DNA from: Treponema sp. CETP13
Lineage (GTDB): Bacteria; Spirochaetota; Spirochaetia; Treponematales; Treponemataceae
Direction: 5' to 3'
Length of the DNA: 64,000 nucleotides
NCBI GenBank assembly: GCA_001885315.1
Contig: MLPZ01000008.1
Span: 16,933 to 80,932 of the forward strand
Position numbers and translations under genes: made by a program. Position 1 is the first letter of the stretch; each line of letters begins with the position of its first letter. Below are positions 35,413-43,657 of this stretch, piece by piece. Under the pieces are notes generated by a model. The model saw only the letters and a program-made list of their open reading frames with translations. It was not told the origin of the DNA and ran no database searches.

Positions 35413-36273
35413 ATGGATTATATAAATATGAAATCAAAAACAATTCGAAAAAATATGACTACTTTATTAGTTATATTTTTGGGTCTGTTTTTTATTACAA
35501 TTCCTTTTTATGCAGAGCCTCAGGTTCCTACACAAACTGCATGGGTAATGGATACGGCACAAGTGATGTCGGAAACTGAAAGAGCCCAACTTGAACAGTA
35601 TTTAGTAAATTTAGATACACAAACTGGTATACAAATAGCTGTCTATACAGTGAACTCTTTAGAGGGCTATTCTTTAGAAGATTATTCAATGGCAGTAGCT
35701 GAAAACTGGCAACTCGGACAAAAAAATGCTGACAATGGCGTTCTTGTTTTTGTTGCAATGAATGAGCGAAAAATACGTATTGAGGTTGGCTATGGGCTTG
35801 AAAGTTCTTTAACCGATGCAAAAAGTGGATTAATTATACGAAAAGTTATTGCCCCTTATTTTCAAGATGGTCAATATAGTGCTGGAATTATAGCAGGGGT
35901 GCAAACTATAGCAAATGTTGTGGTAGGTGAAAATGCTGGATATGTAGATACAGAATTGGCAACGAGCGTTCCAGAAACGGAAAGTGCAGCCCCTTCCTCA
36001 GGGTTTTCAGCAATTGTACTAATTTTGTTTTTAATTTTAATGCTCGTAAACATGTCACATCGTGGAGCTAAATCAGGTAAATATAAAAGAGACTCAACTG
36101 GAAGGGTTATTAAAGATATTATTTGGTTAAATATACTGTACAGTATGTTTGGCCCGCGTGGACCACGAGGCGGGGGAGGTCTCGGCAGTGGTGGCGGAAG
36201 TAGTAGTTTCGGTGGTTTTTCTGGCGGCGGTGGCGGTAGTTTTGGCGGCGGCGGTGCTTCAGGAGGATGGTAG
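35413..36273 (+). CDS. TPM-domain protein with glycine-rich tail (YgcG-like)
   Basis: This 286-residue protein starts at MDYINMKSK, which has a GGAG site six bases upstream; the frame is open further back into the previous gene. A signal-like hydrophobic segment lies around residues 17-33. Then comes a typical TPM domain: VMDTAQVMSETERAQLEQYL, GIQIAVYTV, NGVLVFVAMNERKIRIEVGYGLE. A second membrane helix follows at about 200-220. The tail is a long Gly/Ser repeat ending GGASGGW. It should be anchored in the membrane with the domain outside. It completes the LemA-TPM-TPM operon. Confidence 0.87.
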   Translation: MDYINMKSKTIRKNMTTLLVIFLGLFFITIPFYAEPQVPTQTAWVMDTAQVMSETERAQLEQYLVNLDTQTGIQIAVYTVNSLEGYSLEDYSMAVAENWQLGQKNADNGVLVFVAMNERKIRIEVGYGLESSLTDAKSGLIIRKVIAPYFQDGQYSAGIIAGVQTIANVVVGENAGYVDTELATSVPETESAAPSSGFSAIVLILFLILMLVNMSHRGAKSGKYKRDSTGRVIKDIIWLNILYSMFGPRGPRGGGGLGSGGGSSSFGGFSGGGGGSFGGGGASGGW

Positions 36274-36347
36274 GATAATAAGTCCTATTTATTTTAGAAC
36301 AGTTTTATTCTCTTTTCTTTTTATATAAATTACGTTATTCTTACAAT

Positions 36348-38087
36348 ATGGCTTATGAAGTAACAGCGACACGCCTTCGTCCGCAAAAGTTTTCGGATTT
36401 GGTTGGTCAGGATTTTGTTGTAGCGACACTTGAAAACGCTATAAAAAGTGGAAAAGTAGCTCATGCATATCTGTTTTCGGGACCACGAGGTTGTGGAAAA
36501 ACATCGTCAGCTCGTATCCTTGCAAAAATGTTAAACTGTGAAAAAGGTGTTGAACAAGCTCCTTGCGGTGAATGTATTGCTTGTAAAGAGATTGCAAAAG
36601 GCTCTTGTATGGACGTGATAGAAATCGATGGTGCATCAAACACGTCTGTTAATGATGTTAGACAAATAAAAGATGAGATTCTTTTTCCTCCAAATTCATG
36701 TAAATATAAAATCTACATAATAGACGAAGTGCACATGTTATCTACAAGTGCATTTAACGCTCTTTTAAAAACAATAGAAGAACCCCCTCCATACGTAATT
36801 TTTATTTTTGCAACAACAGAAATACATAAAGTTCCAGCAACTATAAAAAGTCGTTGCCAGCAATTTAATTTTAGGCTTGGTTCCGTAGAACAAATAAAAG
36901 ATTTATTAACTAAAACTGTAGTGGAAATGGGTATTAAAGCTGATGAAGAGGCTCTTTATTGGATATCTCGTGAGTCTACAGGTAGTTTTCGTGATGCATA
37001 TACTTTATTAGACCAAGTTGCAGCCTTTAGTAATGGGTATATTACTTTTGATAAAATTCGTGAAAAACTCGGAATTACTGGTGTTGAACAACTTAATAAT
37101 CTTTGCGAAGTATGTATAACTGGAAATACGTCAAAAGCACTCGAATTAATTGATGAAATCCTTGAAGTGGGAGTTTCTATTGAACAATTCATTACTAATA
37201 TTACAGATTATTTACGAAATTTATTACTTATTAAAAGTGGTATAACAAAAGAGGGCTTATTAGGTCAATCGTCAAATAGATTTTCTAAACCTGTTATTGA
37301 TGCCTGGTCTTGTGTGCAAATTGAACATGCTCTTTCTCTTTTTTTGCAACTTTATAGAGATGTAAGATATTCTCTTAATCCTCGTTATGAATTAGAGCTA
37401 AATATTTCTCGTCTTTGTTGGTTGACTGATTGGGTTTCAGCAAAAGATATGAAGAATGCAATAGCTCAGGCTAAAAATTTATTAAACGCGGGATCTGATT
37501 CTGTGACTCCTACTGTAACTCAGATGCGACCTTCTCAAATGCAACAAAATGAAAGGAATTTATCTCGCCCTTTTGTTAATAGCGGTGACTTAAATCCAGT
37601 TACCGCACAAACTCAAAAAAAAGAGCCAAATAATAAAATCCAATCAGAACAGAAGCCTTTTATTTCGGCAAAAGAAACTTCCTCTATAAAAAAAACCGAG
37701 GATGTTTTTTCTGATATCACTGTTGATTCTACTTTGAGTATACAAGAGTTGCGAGATGTTGCGATTAAAGAATATGGAAGAATACGTCCTCTTGTTGCTG
37801 CAGCTCTTATGCAGACTAGTGAATGGAGTGTCTCGGGTTCAATAATCACAACAAGTATAGAACAACCATTTACTAAAAAGCAAATTACCGAATGGAATAA
37901 AGAAATAAATAATTTATTAAGTCACATTTGGGAAAAAAGTGTTACATTTAATGTAGAGTTGAAAAAAACACAAAAAAAAACAGAGTACATTCCTGAAACG
38001 GTAGAGTATATATGCCAAGTGTTTAATGGGAGTGTTACTTCCGTAAATAAAACTAAGAAGTTACAAGGAGAAGATAATGAACATTAA
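36348..38087 (+). CDS. dnaX: DNA polymerase III subunits tau/gamma
   Basis: This 579-residue clamp-loader ATPase has the Walker A sequence GPRGCGKTSSARILAK. The zinc-binding cysteines (MLNCEKG to CGECIACKEI) follow, then the Walker B and DExx box IYIIDEVHMLSTSAFNALLK, and the arginine finger in ATIKSRCQQF. Domain III and a divergent tau-like C-terminal region (about 370-579) follow. It loads the sliding clamp. It has no clear ribosome site. Its end overlaps ybaB by 11 bp, as in the classic dnaX-ybaB-recR operon. Confidence 0.96.
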   Translation: MAYEVTATRLRPQKFSDLVGQDFVVATLENAIKSGKVAHAYLFSGPRGCGKTSSARILAKMLNCEKGVEQAPCGECIACKEIAKGSCMDVIEIDGASNTSVNDVRQIKDEILFPPNSCKYKIYIIDEVHMLSTSAFNALLKTIEEPPPYVIFIFATTEIHKVPATIKSRCQQFNFRLGSVEQIKDLLTKTVVEMGIKADEEALYWISRESTGSFRDAYTLLDQVAAFSNGYITFDKIREKLGITGVEQLNNLCEVCITGNTSKALELIDEILEVGVSIEQFITNITDYLRNLLLIKSGITKEGLLGQSSNRFSKPVIDAWSCVQIEHALSLFLQLYRDVRYSLNPRYELELNISRLCWLTDWVSAKDMKNAIAQAKNLLNAGSDSVTPTVTQMRPSQMQQNERNLSRPFVNSGDLNPVTAQTQKKEPNNKIQSEQKPFISAKETSSIKKTEDVFSDITVDSTLSIQELRDVAIKEYGRIRPLVAAALMQTSEWSVSGSIITTSIEQPFTKKQITEWNKEINNLLSHIWEKSVTFNVELKKTQKKTEYIPETVEYICQVFNGSVTSVNKTKKLQGEDNEH

Positions 38088-38415
38088 TCCTTTAGAATTT
38101 ATGAAAAATGCGTCTAAAATACAAGAACAAGCTAAGCACGCCCAAGAACAGTTAGATACTATATCTGCTACAGGTTCTGCTGGTGGTGGAATAGTAAAAG
38201 TTACTTTTAATGGTAAGATGGAAATGACAGACATATATATAGATCCAATTGCCGTAGATCCACGAGATGTTCAAATGCTTCAAGATTTAATAGTTGCGGC
38301 AAGCACTGCAGCGAGAAAAAATGTACAAGATGAAATTAAAGTAAAGTTAGGCCCTATGGTAGATGGCTTAAATATACCAGGATTATCTGGCATGCTTGGA
38401 AATTTAGGATTATAG
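38077..38415 (+). CDS. ybaB: YbaB/EbfC nucleoid-associated protein
   Basis: This 112-residue protein has the YbaB fold signature: LEFMKNASKIQEQAKHAQEQL, then the strand VKVTFNGKMEMTDIYIDP and LQDLIVAASTAARKNVQDEI. YbaB/EbfC dimers bind DNA as tweezers; in Borrelia EbfC is a global regulator. It lies between dnaX, whose end it overlaps, and recR, which follows after 6 bp. AAGGAG is the ribosome site. The gene order is the widely conserved dnaX-ybaB-recR. Confidence 0.95.
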   Translation: MNINPLEFMKNASKIQEQAKHAQEQLDTISATGSAGGGIVKVTFNGKMEMTDIYIDPIAVDPRDVQMLQDLIVAASTAARKNVQDEIKVKLGPMVDGLNIPGLSGMLGNLGL

Positions 38416-38421
38416 TCATAT

Positions 38422-39009
38422 ATGAATGCAATTGATGAATTAACAGATAGTTTTTCTCGTCTTCCGGGAATTGGTAAAAAAAGTGCTTCTCGTATAGCTT
38501 ATAGTTTGCTAAAGTGCGACCAAAAATTTTTAAAACAATTTGCTTCTGAATTAATGACCTTACATGAGAGAATAACTACCTGTTCAATTTGTGGTGCATA
38601 TACAGAAAGTGATCCATGCGCTATTTGTACAAGCCCGTTAAGAGATAAACATATTATTTGTGTTGTAGAACAACCACAAGATGTTCAGACAATAGAAAAT
38701 TCACATGAATTTAGTGGTCTTTTTCATGTTTTAGGTGGAGCAATTGCTCCGTTGGAAGGGATAGGCCCTGACCAGCTTACAATTAATAAACTGGTCAATC
38801 GGGTACACAAAGGTGATATTACTGAATTAATAATTGCGACAAATCCTACGGTAGAAGGCGATACTACGGCCCTCTATTTACAACATATATTTGCTGACAC
38901 AAAAATTAAAGTTACTAGATTAGCATCCGGACTCCCTGTTGGGGGAGATCTGGAATATGCTGATAAACTTACTTTAGCTCGTTCTTTTCGAGGCAGAACA
39001 ATATTATAA
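38422..39009 (+). CDS. recR: Recombination protein RecR
   Basis: This 195-residue protein has a helix-hairpin-helix near FSRLPGIGKKSASRIAYSLL, a four-cysteine zinc finger in CSICGAYTESDPCAIC, and a Toprim domain with CVVEQPQDVQTIENS and IIATNPTVEGDTTALYL. RecR works with RecF, also in this window, and RecO to load RecA at gaps. It is the last gene of the dnaX operon and converges on the flagellin gene with an 17-bp gap and no clear terminator. Confidence 0.96.
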   Translation: MNAIDELTDSFSRLPGIGKKSASRIAYSLLKCDQKFLKQFASELMTLHERITTCSICGAYTESDPCAICTSPLRDKHIICVVEQPQDVQTIENSHEFSGLFHVLGGAIAPLEGIGPDQLTINKLVNRVHKGDITELIIATNPTVEGDTTALYLQHIFADTKIKVTRLASGLPVGGDLEYADKLTLARSFRGRTIL

Positions 39010-39026
39010 AGTATAATACTAGTAAA

Positions 39027-39890
39027 TTAGCCTTGTAATAAACTAAGAACCCCTTGTGTTGATTGATTTGCTTGAGACAGCATAGCTGTACCAGCTTGGC
39101 TAAGAATATTATTTTTAGTCATTTCAACCATTTCACTTGCCATATCTGTATCACGGATGGTACTTTCTGCAGCTGTCAAATTCTCTGCGCCATTATTAAG
39201 TCCATTTATGGTTTTAGCAAGACGGTTTTCATAAGCTCCGATATCAGCTCTTTGTTTATTGATTTTAGTAAGAGCTTCATCCAATGTCCCAATTGCACGG
39301 TTTGCGTTGTCAGGAGTATCTAAGGTCATTATTGTTTCATCTCCCACATTTCGTAATCCGAGAGCACTTGCCGTCATTGTACCAATGAATACTTGTGTTC
39401 GTTGATCCATATTTGCACCAACATGTAACCACATAGAAGCTGTAACTGAGTTTTCTCCTTCTTGGCGAGCAAATCGACCTGTTAACATATTTAGTCCATT
39501 AAACTGTGCTTGGCTAGCAATTCTATCTACTTCAGCAACAAGTTGAGATACTTCAACTTGAATTTGCATTCGATCTTCTGCAGAATAAATACCATTTGAA
39601 GCTTGAACAGCGAGTTCACGGATACGTTGTACAATGTCACTTGTTTCTTGTATATATCCTTCAGTAGTTTGCAAAAAAGAAACACCATTTTCGGCATTTT
39701 TAGAAGCTTGATTTAAACCTCTAATCTGACTACGCATTTTCTCAGAAACTGCTAGTCCAGAAGCGTCATCACCTGCACGATTTATTCTTTCTCCAGATGA
39801 TAATTTTTCCATGTTTTTTTGGGTTGCAGAGGTCGTTACCCCTAATGTTCTGTTAGCGAACATTGCGCTCATGTTGTGATTTATAACCAT
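39027..39890 (-). CDS. flaB: Flagellin FlaB (periplasmic flagellar core filament)
   Basis: This 287-residue core flagellin has only the conserved N- and C-terminal helical domains and a short middle, typical of spirochaete FlaB. It starts [17 protein letters not shown] and contains [20 protein letters not shown] and the C-terminal [19 protein letters not shown]. It forms the core of the periplasmic filament, probably with other FlaB and FlaA proteins encoded elsewhere. No signal peptide is expected, as export uses the flagellar type III system. AAGGAG precedes the ATG. A sigma-28-like promoter lies about 56 bp upstream. Confidence 0.95.
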   Translation of the reverse strand: MVINHNMSAMFANRTLGVTTSATQKNMEKLSSGERINRAGDDASGLAVSEKMRSQIRGLNQASKNAENGVSFLQTTEGYIQETSDIVQRIRELAVQASNGIYSAEDRMQIQVEVSQLVAEVDRIASQAQFNGLNMLTGRFARQEGENSVTASMWLHVGANMDQRTQVFIGTMTASALGLRNVGDETIMTLDTPDNANRAIGTLDEALTKINKQRADIGAYENRLAKTINGLNNGAENLTAAESTIRDTDMASEMVEMTKNNILSQAGTAMLSQANQSTQGVLSLLQG

Positions 39891-39945
39891 AGCTAATCTC
39901 CTTGGGTTTATTAATACATTGACTGTTTTTTTAACCGATACTTTA

Positions 39946-39972
39946 TTTTCGGGTTTAAAAATAAAGACTTAA
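39946..39972 (-). promoter_or_regulatory. Probable sigma-28 promoter of flaB
   Basis: Read on the minus strand, TTAA, 15 bases, then CCCGAAAA matches the TAAA-N15-GCCGATAA class at 3/4 and 6/8. The same TTAA-N15 layout occurs at flgM. An overlapping alternative, TAAA-N15-TCGGTTAA, fits less well. Confidence 0.5.
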
Positions 39973-40061
39973 GCTCTTTTTAAAAAAAATCAAGGAAATG
40001 TATATAGTCTTTAGCTATGGTGATAGTTGAAAATTAATTTACATTGTATAGAAAGGTTTAC

Positions 40062-40472
40062 TTAATTTTTAATTCCGCATTTAATGCAACCTGTTATGTG
40101 CAAATGATTTTTCTTATTTTCATGATTAAATAAATATGCGTCTAGGTGATCATTTTTGCCAAGTTCTTTATGACAAACAGGACACGTACGTTTGATTCCT
40201 TGTTCTGGCGTTGGATAGCAGTGGGGGCATCCATGTATAATGCATACCTGTTCTTTTTTATTATTACTCTTGTAAAGAGTAGTAAATATTGTTTCAGATC
40301 CATATAAAATCGAATTACAAATGGGACAAGGGACTTTTTTTGCTTTTGGTTTAAAAGTTTGTTTTTTAGCTTTTTCGTTAACAAAGAATTTTATAAAATA
40401 GCGAAACGCAAAATAGAATAAAAATAGAAAAACAAGAACTAATCCAATTAAAAATAAATTTGTTATATGCAT
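40062..40472 (-). CDS. Membrane-anchored zinc-ribbon protein
   Basis: This 136-residue protein has one N-terminal membrane helix (residues 5-30). The cytoplasmic part has four Cys-x2-Cys pairs: CPIC, CPHC, CPVC and CIKC. The pairs CPIC/CPHC and CPVC/CIKC could form two zinc ribbons. A Lys-rich linker follows the helix. I do not recognise a named family. It may be involved in membrane-associated RNA or protein binding, but that is a guess. It is divergent from rsmI and lies near flagellin without obvious cotranscription. Confidence 0.7.
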   Translation of the reverse strand: MHITNLFLIGLVLVFLFLFYFAFRYFIKFFVNEKAKKQTFKPKAKKVPCPICNSILYGSETIFTTLYKSNNKKEQVCIIHGCPHCYPTPEQGIKRTCPVCHKELGKNDHLDAYLFNHENKKNHLHITGCIKCGIKN

Positions 40473-40564
40473 AATACTAATATAAACTTTTTTGTTAGAA
40501 AATCATATTCTTCTGCAATTTCTTTGAAACGAATGATATAAGAAAATACATGGCATAAGTATAG

Positions 40565-40593
40565 TTGCAGAAAAACTAAACAACATGTATACT
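40565..40593 (+). promoter_or_regulatory. rsmI promoter (leaderless start)
   Basis: TTGCAG (40565-40570) and TATACT (40588-40593) are 17 bp apart. The start site is expected at about 40600, exactly the GTG start codon of rsmI. No ribosome site is present. Confidence 0.6.
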
Positions 40594-40599
40594 TAAATA

Positions 40600-41280
40600 G
40601 TGTCAAAATTATATATTGTAGGTACACCGATTGGTAATCTTGGTGATATAACTTATAGAGCTATAGAAACTTTTAAATCGGTAGATCTCATTGCTGCGGA
40701 AGATACTCGTCATACATTACGATTATTGACACATTTTGAGATACGTAAGCCATTAGTGTCTTGTCGATCTCAGAATGAAAGTATAGTAGCCCTTAGAATA
40801 ATTAAAGAGATGGATGCTGGAAAAAATGTAGCTTTTGCTAGTGATGCAGGCACTCCAGGGGTTAGTGATCCGGGGGCTGTTTTAGTTCAAATGGTTCGAG
40901 AAGCAGGACATGAAGTAATACCTATTCCGGGAGCTTCGGCTTTTGCTACTTTGGTAAGTGTTGCAGGTCCTGGCGGAAAACTTGTTTGTTTTGCTGGGTT
41001 TTTATCACCCAAAAAAGGTAGACGACGTTCAAGTTTACGTGAATTAATGCAAATGGAAGGAGCAATAGTTTTATATGAATCTCCTTTTAGAATTGTTAAG
41101 CTTTTAATAGATATTGCCGATATAGACAAAGAGCGTCGTGTGGTAGTTGGTAGAGAATTGACAAAAATACATGAAGAAATTGTTGAAGGAACTGCAGAAC
41201 ACGTACGCGATATTTTTTTAGAAAGACAGAAAATACTTGGAGAGTTTGCAATTTTTATTTCTGCAAATAAAAACGCTTAA
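40600..41280 (+). CDS. rsmI: 16S rRNA (cytidine(1402)-2'-O)-methyltransferase
   Basis: This 226-residue tetrapyrrole-methylase-fold enzyme starts with KLYIVGTPIGNLGDITYRAIE and carries AEDTRHTLRLL and FASDAGTPGVSDPG. It lacks the C-terminal extra domain of some homologues. It methylates the 2'-O of C1402 in 16S rRNA with S-adenosylmethionine. The start codon is GTG and coincides with the predicted transcription start, so the mRNA may be leaderless. The sigma-28-type promoter of flgM begins within its last codons. Confidence 0.95.
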   Translation: MSKLYIVGTPIGNLGDITYRAIETFKSVDLIAAEDTRHTLRLLTHFEIRKPLVSCRSQNESIVALRIIKEMDAGKNVAFASDAGTPGVSDPGAVLVQMVREAGHEVIPIPGASAFATLVSVAGPGGKLVCFAGFLSPKKGRRRSSLRELMQMEGAIVLYESPFRIVKLLIDIADIDKERRVVVGRELTKIHEEIVEGTAEHVRDIFLERQKILGEFAIFISANKNA

Positions 41281-41303
41281 CTTATTTGGAAACTATCCGA
41301 TAA
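41277..41303 (+). promoter_or_regulatory. sigma-28 promoter of flgM
   Basis: TTAA, 15 bases, then TCCGATAA fits the flagellar sigma-28 (FliA) consensus TAAA-N15-GCCGATAA, with 3/4 and 7/8 matches. It overlaps the rsmI stop codon. FlgM inhibits sigma-28, so this gives the usual feedback loop. Confidence 0.75.
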
Positions 41304-41325
41304 TATTATAGAGGCAGGTTAAGAT

Positions 41326-41613
41326 ATGGTTATTGAAAAGCTTGGAGGAATTGATCCTCTAAAAAACATTCAGAATGCTAAAAAAATAAGTGATACTAAA
41401 GAACTGTCATCAGCACCTGATAGCATAGCTATTTCGAAAGAAGCGAAAGAGATGTCTGAATTGTATTTTATGAATGAAGTTGCAGCTGGAACTCCTGATG
41501 TTCGTGCTGATCGTATAGCAGATGTAAAAGCAAAGATACAAGATCCAGATTATTTAAATTCTAAGACAATAGCATCAACAGCTAGTAAAATTATGGAAAG
41601 TTTTGGAATCTAA
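41326..41613 (+). CDS. flgM: Anti-sigma-28 factor FlgM
   Basis: This 95-residue mostly helical protein has the FlgM pattern, with DSIAISKEAKEMSELY and the sigma-binding part VRADRIADVKAKIQDPDYL. The short MVIEKLGGIDPLKN start is typical of spirochaete versions. FlgM holds sigma-28 inactive until the hook-basal body is complete, then leaves the cell through the flagellar export channel. A sigma-28-type promoter lies 22 bp upstream and a terminator hairpin 24 bp downstream, so it is probably monocistronic apart from read-through from rsmI. Confidence 0.9.
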   Translation: MVIEKLGGIDPLKNIQNAKKISDTKELSSAPDSIAISKEAKEMSELYFMNEVAAGTPDVRADRIADVKAKIQDPDYLNSKTIASTASKIMESFGI

Positions 41614-41637
41614 ATTTTATTAAAATGATTTAAAGAA

Positions 41638-41670
41638 GGCGGGAACGAATTGTTTCCGCCATTTTTATTT
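41638..41670 (+). terminator. Intrinsic terminator after flgM
   Basis: A 9-bp stem (GGCGGGAAC and GTTTCCGCC, one G-T wobble) with a 5-base loop is followed by ATTTTTATTT. It separates flgM from the iron-ADH homologue, whose ATG lies 22 bp after the stem. Confidence 0.75.
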
Positions 41671-41682
41671 AAGGATATATAT

Positions 41683-42831
41683 ATGGCAGATTTTAATTTT
41701 AAGATATCACCAAATATTATTTTGGGGTCATATTCTTCAAGTAGAATTGGGCAATTTGTTCATGAATGGGGAACGAGATTTATGCTTGTCATCGATCCTG
41801 TTTTAAATGAATCAAAAGTTGGTGAAAAAATAGGTAAATCATTAACAAATAGAAATATTGAATATTTTATATTTGATGAAATTCCTTCAGCCCCAGATAC
41901 TGAAATAATTACTCGTGCTTTAAAATTAGCAAAGGAATCTCATGTCCATGGAGTTTTAGCGGTTGGAGGTATGAAAGCTGCTACTGTAGGACGAGCGGTT
42001 TGTGCATTATACAATGAAAACCATGATATATATGATTTTGTAGATGGAGCACAACCCACAACAGCATCATTGCCATATATTTGTATGCCATCAACAATTA
42101 GAGATCCATATTTATTTATAGATAGAAACCCTGTCGTTGATGCACGATCTAGACAGGTAAAATTATTAAAACTTCAATCAGGTTTATGTAAACTGGCTGT
42201 ATTCGATCCAAATTTGCTTGTTTCTCTTACAGAAAATCAAATGGCGTCGATGTCAATAGAAACTTTGTGTATAGCCTGTGAGTGTTATATCTCTCAAAAA
42301 GCCAATTTTTTCTCGGATACTATTGTAGAAAAGGCTGTAGAAATGCTTGCAGATGGATTAGACGGAACATCGACAATATCAAATACGATTTCTAGAGATC
42401 AATTATTAATGCAAGGTGGTTGCATGGCTTCACTTGCAGCTGGATGTAGTTCGATTGGAGTTGCTTCTTTAATTGGAAGTGCTGTTCACGCGCGATATAA
42501 AATATCTCGATCATTAACAACTACAATTTTATTTCCCTATATGTTAGAAGAGGCTGCCAAGTATAAAACTGATAAGTTAGCTCGGCTGGCACGCATAATG
42601 AAAGTTTCTTCTGGTTCTTCAAATGATAATACTGCAGTAGTAAATTTTGCAGAAAATATACGTAATCGAATAGCCCTTGCTAATTTACCAGCAAGGTTAA
42701 AAGATTTATCGCTTTCTATAGATGATTTTGCACTAGCTTCTGAAGATGCTGCAAATCTTGAATTTACAAATTTTATGCCAAGATCTATGAACGCGGATGA
42801 TTTTTTTGACATAATAAAACAGGCTTATTAA
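41683..42831 (+). CDS. Iron-containing alcohol dehydrogenase homologue lacking metal ligands
   Basis: This 382-residue protein starts at MADFNFKISP, with AAGGA seven bases upstream. The Rossmann-like part has MLVIDPVL and GVLAVGGMKAATVGRA, where active family members have GGGSxxDxAK. The helical part keeps MASMSIETLCIACECYIS and AVHARYKISRSLTTTILFPYMLEEA. At the four iron-ligand positions the residues are changed (Asp to Glu193, His to Ile197, and both later His lost in a shortened segment). It should therefore not work as a normal Fe-ADH. It is joined to a TrmH gene by a 2-bp gap. Confidence 0.8.
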   Translation: MADFNFKISPNIILGSYSSSRIGQFVHEWGTRFMLVIDPVLNESKVGEKIGKSLTNRNIEYFIFDEIPSAPDTEIITRALKLAKESHVHGVLAVGGMKAATVGRAVCALYNENHDIYDFVDGAQPTTASLPYICMPSTIRDPYLFIDRNPVVDARSRQVKLLKLQSGLCKLAVFDPNLLVSLTENQMASMSIETLCIACECYISQKANFFSDTIVEKAVEMLADGLDGTSTISNTISRDQLLMQGGCMASLAAGCSSIGVASLIGSAVHARYKISRSLTTTILFPYMLEEAAKYKTDKLARLARIMKVSSGSSNDNTAVVNFAENIRNRIALANLPARLKDLSLSIDDFALASEDAANLEFTNFMPRSMNADDFFDIIKQAY

Positions 42832-42833
42832 TT

Positions 42834-43637
42834 GTGATTGAACCAGGTAAACTCTTTCAATTAAAAGGCGGGCAACGTAGAAGAAAGCTAGCTCTGACTT
42901 TTGGTGCCTTAGAACGTGATATTGCTGGTATAGCTGAAAAAGGGAATGAATATAATTTTTCCTCTATAGCTCGTCCGGATTATACAAAAGCATTGATAAA
43001 AATTGTTTTAAAAGATTCAAAATTACCATTAGATGCAAAAGTAGAACTTCAAAAATTAATAGATACGGATCCCTTTGATGAACGTCGTGCGTGTAATTAT
43101 GCTCGAAATCAGTTATTACAAATAATAGGTACTTTCCCTGCTGAATGGGATTTAGTTATTGCTCCTCATAACACAGCTTCTACAGTAACAGAAAGAACTT
43201 TTTATCCAGGAGTTATGGTCTATGCTGAAGATATTCGCTCTCCATTTAATTTAGGTTCAATTTTTCGTACGGCTGAAGCAATGGGCGCCGAAAAGGTTTT
43301 TCTTTCTCCTTTTTGCACAGATCCTAATCATCCTCGTGCTATTCGTTCTGGGATGGGATGTATAGAAAATATTCCATGGGAAAGGTGTGCGTTGAATGAA
43401 TTACCAAAAGATATACCCATATTTGTCTTAGAAACAGGGGGAACTCCAATTAACGAATTTAAATTCCCAAAAAAAGGAATTGTAATTATTGGATCGGAAG
43501 AATTAGGAGTGAGCCCAGAAGCCTTAAATTTTGCTAGTGGTTGTGTTTCAATTCCTATGAAAGGTATGAAAGCCTCATTAAATGTAGGGGTTGCATTTGG
43601 AATAGTCATGCAATCGTGGATTACACACCTAAAATAA
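42834..43637 (+). CDS. TrmH/SpoU family RNA methyltransferase
   Basis: This 267-residue protein starts with GTG two bases after the previous stop. The C-terminal SPOUT domain (about 120-265) has the three motifs VYAEDIRSPFNLGSIFRTAEAMGA, VIIGSEELGVSPEALN and SIPMKGMKASLNVGVAFGI. It should add a 2'-O-methyl group to a ribose in tRNA or rRNA using S-adenosylmethionine. An N-terminal RNA-binding-like part of 115 residues is not that of TrmH itself. The substrate cannot be fixed. It is probably cotranscribed with the degenerate Fe-ADH homologue. Confidence 0.88.
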   Translation: MIEPGKLFQLKGGQRRRKLALTFGALERDIAGIAEKGNEYNFSSIARPDYTKALIKIVLKDSKLPLDAKVELQKLIDTDPFDERRACNYARNQLLQIIGTFPAEWDLVIAPHNTASTVTERTFYPGVMVYAEDIRSPFNLGSIFRTAEAMGAEKVFLSPFCTDPNHPRAIRSGMGCIENIPWERCALNELPKDIPIFVLETGGTPINEFKFPKKGIVIIGSEELGVSPEALNFASGCVSIPMKGMKASLNVGVAFGIVMQSWITHLK

Positions 43638-43657
43638 AATTTGATATTATAAATATA

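Noticed and set aside
39931..39957. Alternative sigma-28 promoter TAAA-N15-TCGGTTAA for flaB
   Set aside because: The -10 matches only five of eight bases; the overlapping TTAA-N15-CCCGAAAA fits better and agrees with flgM.
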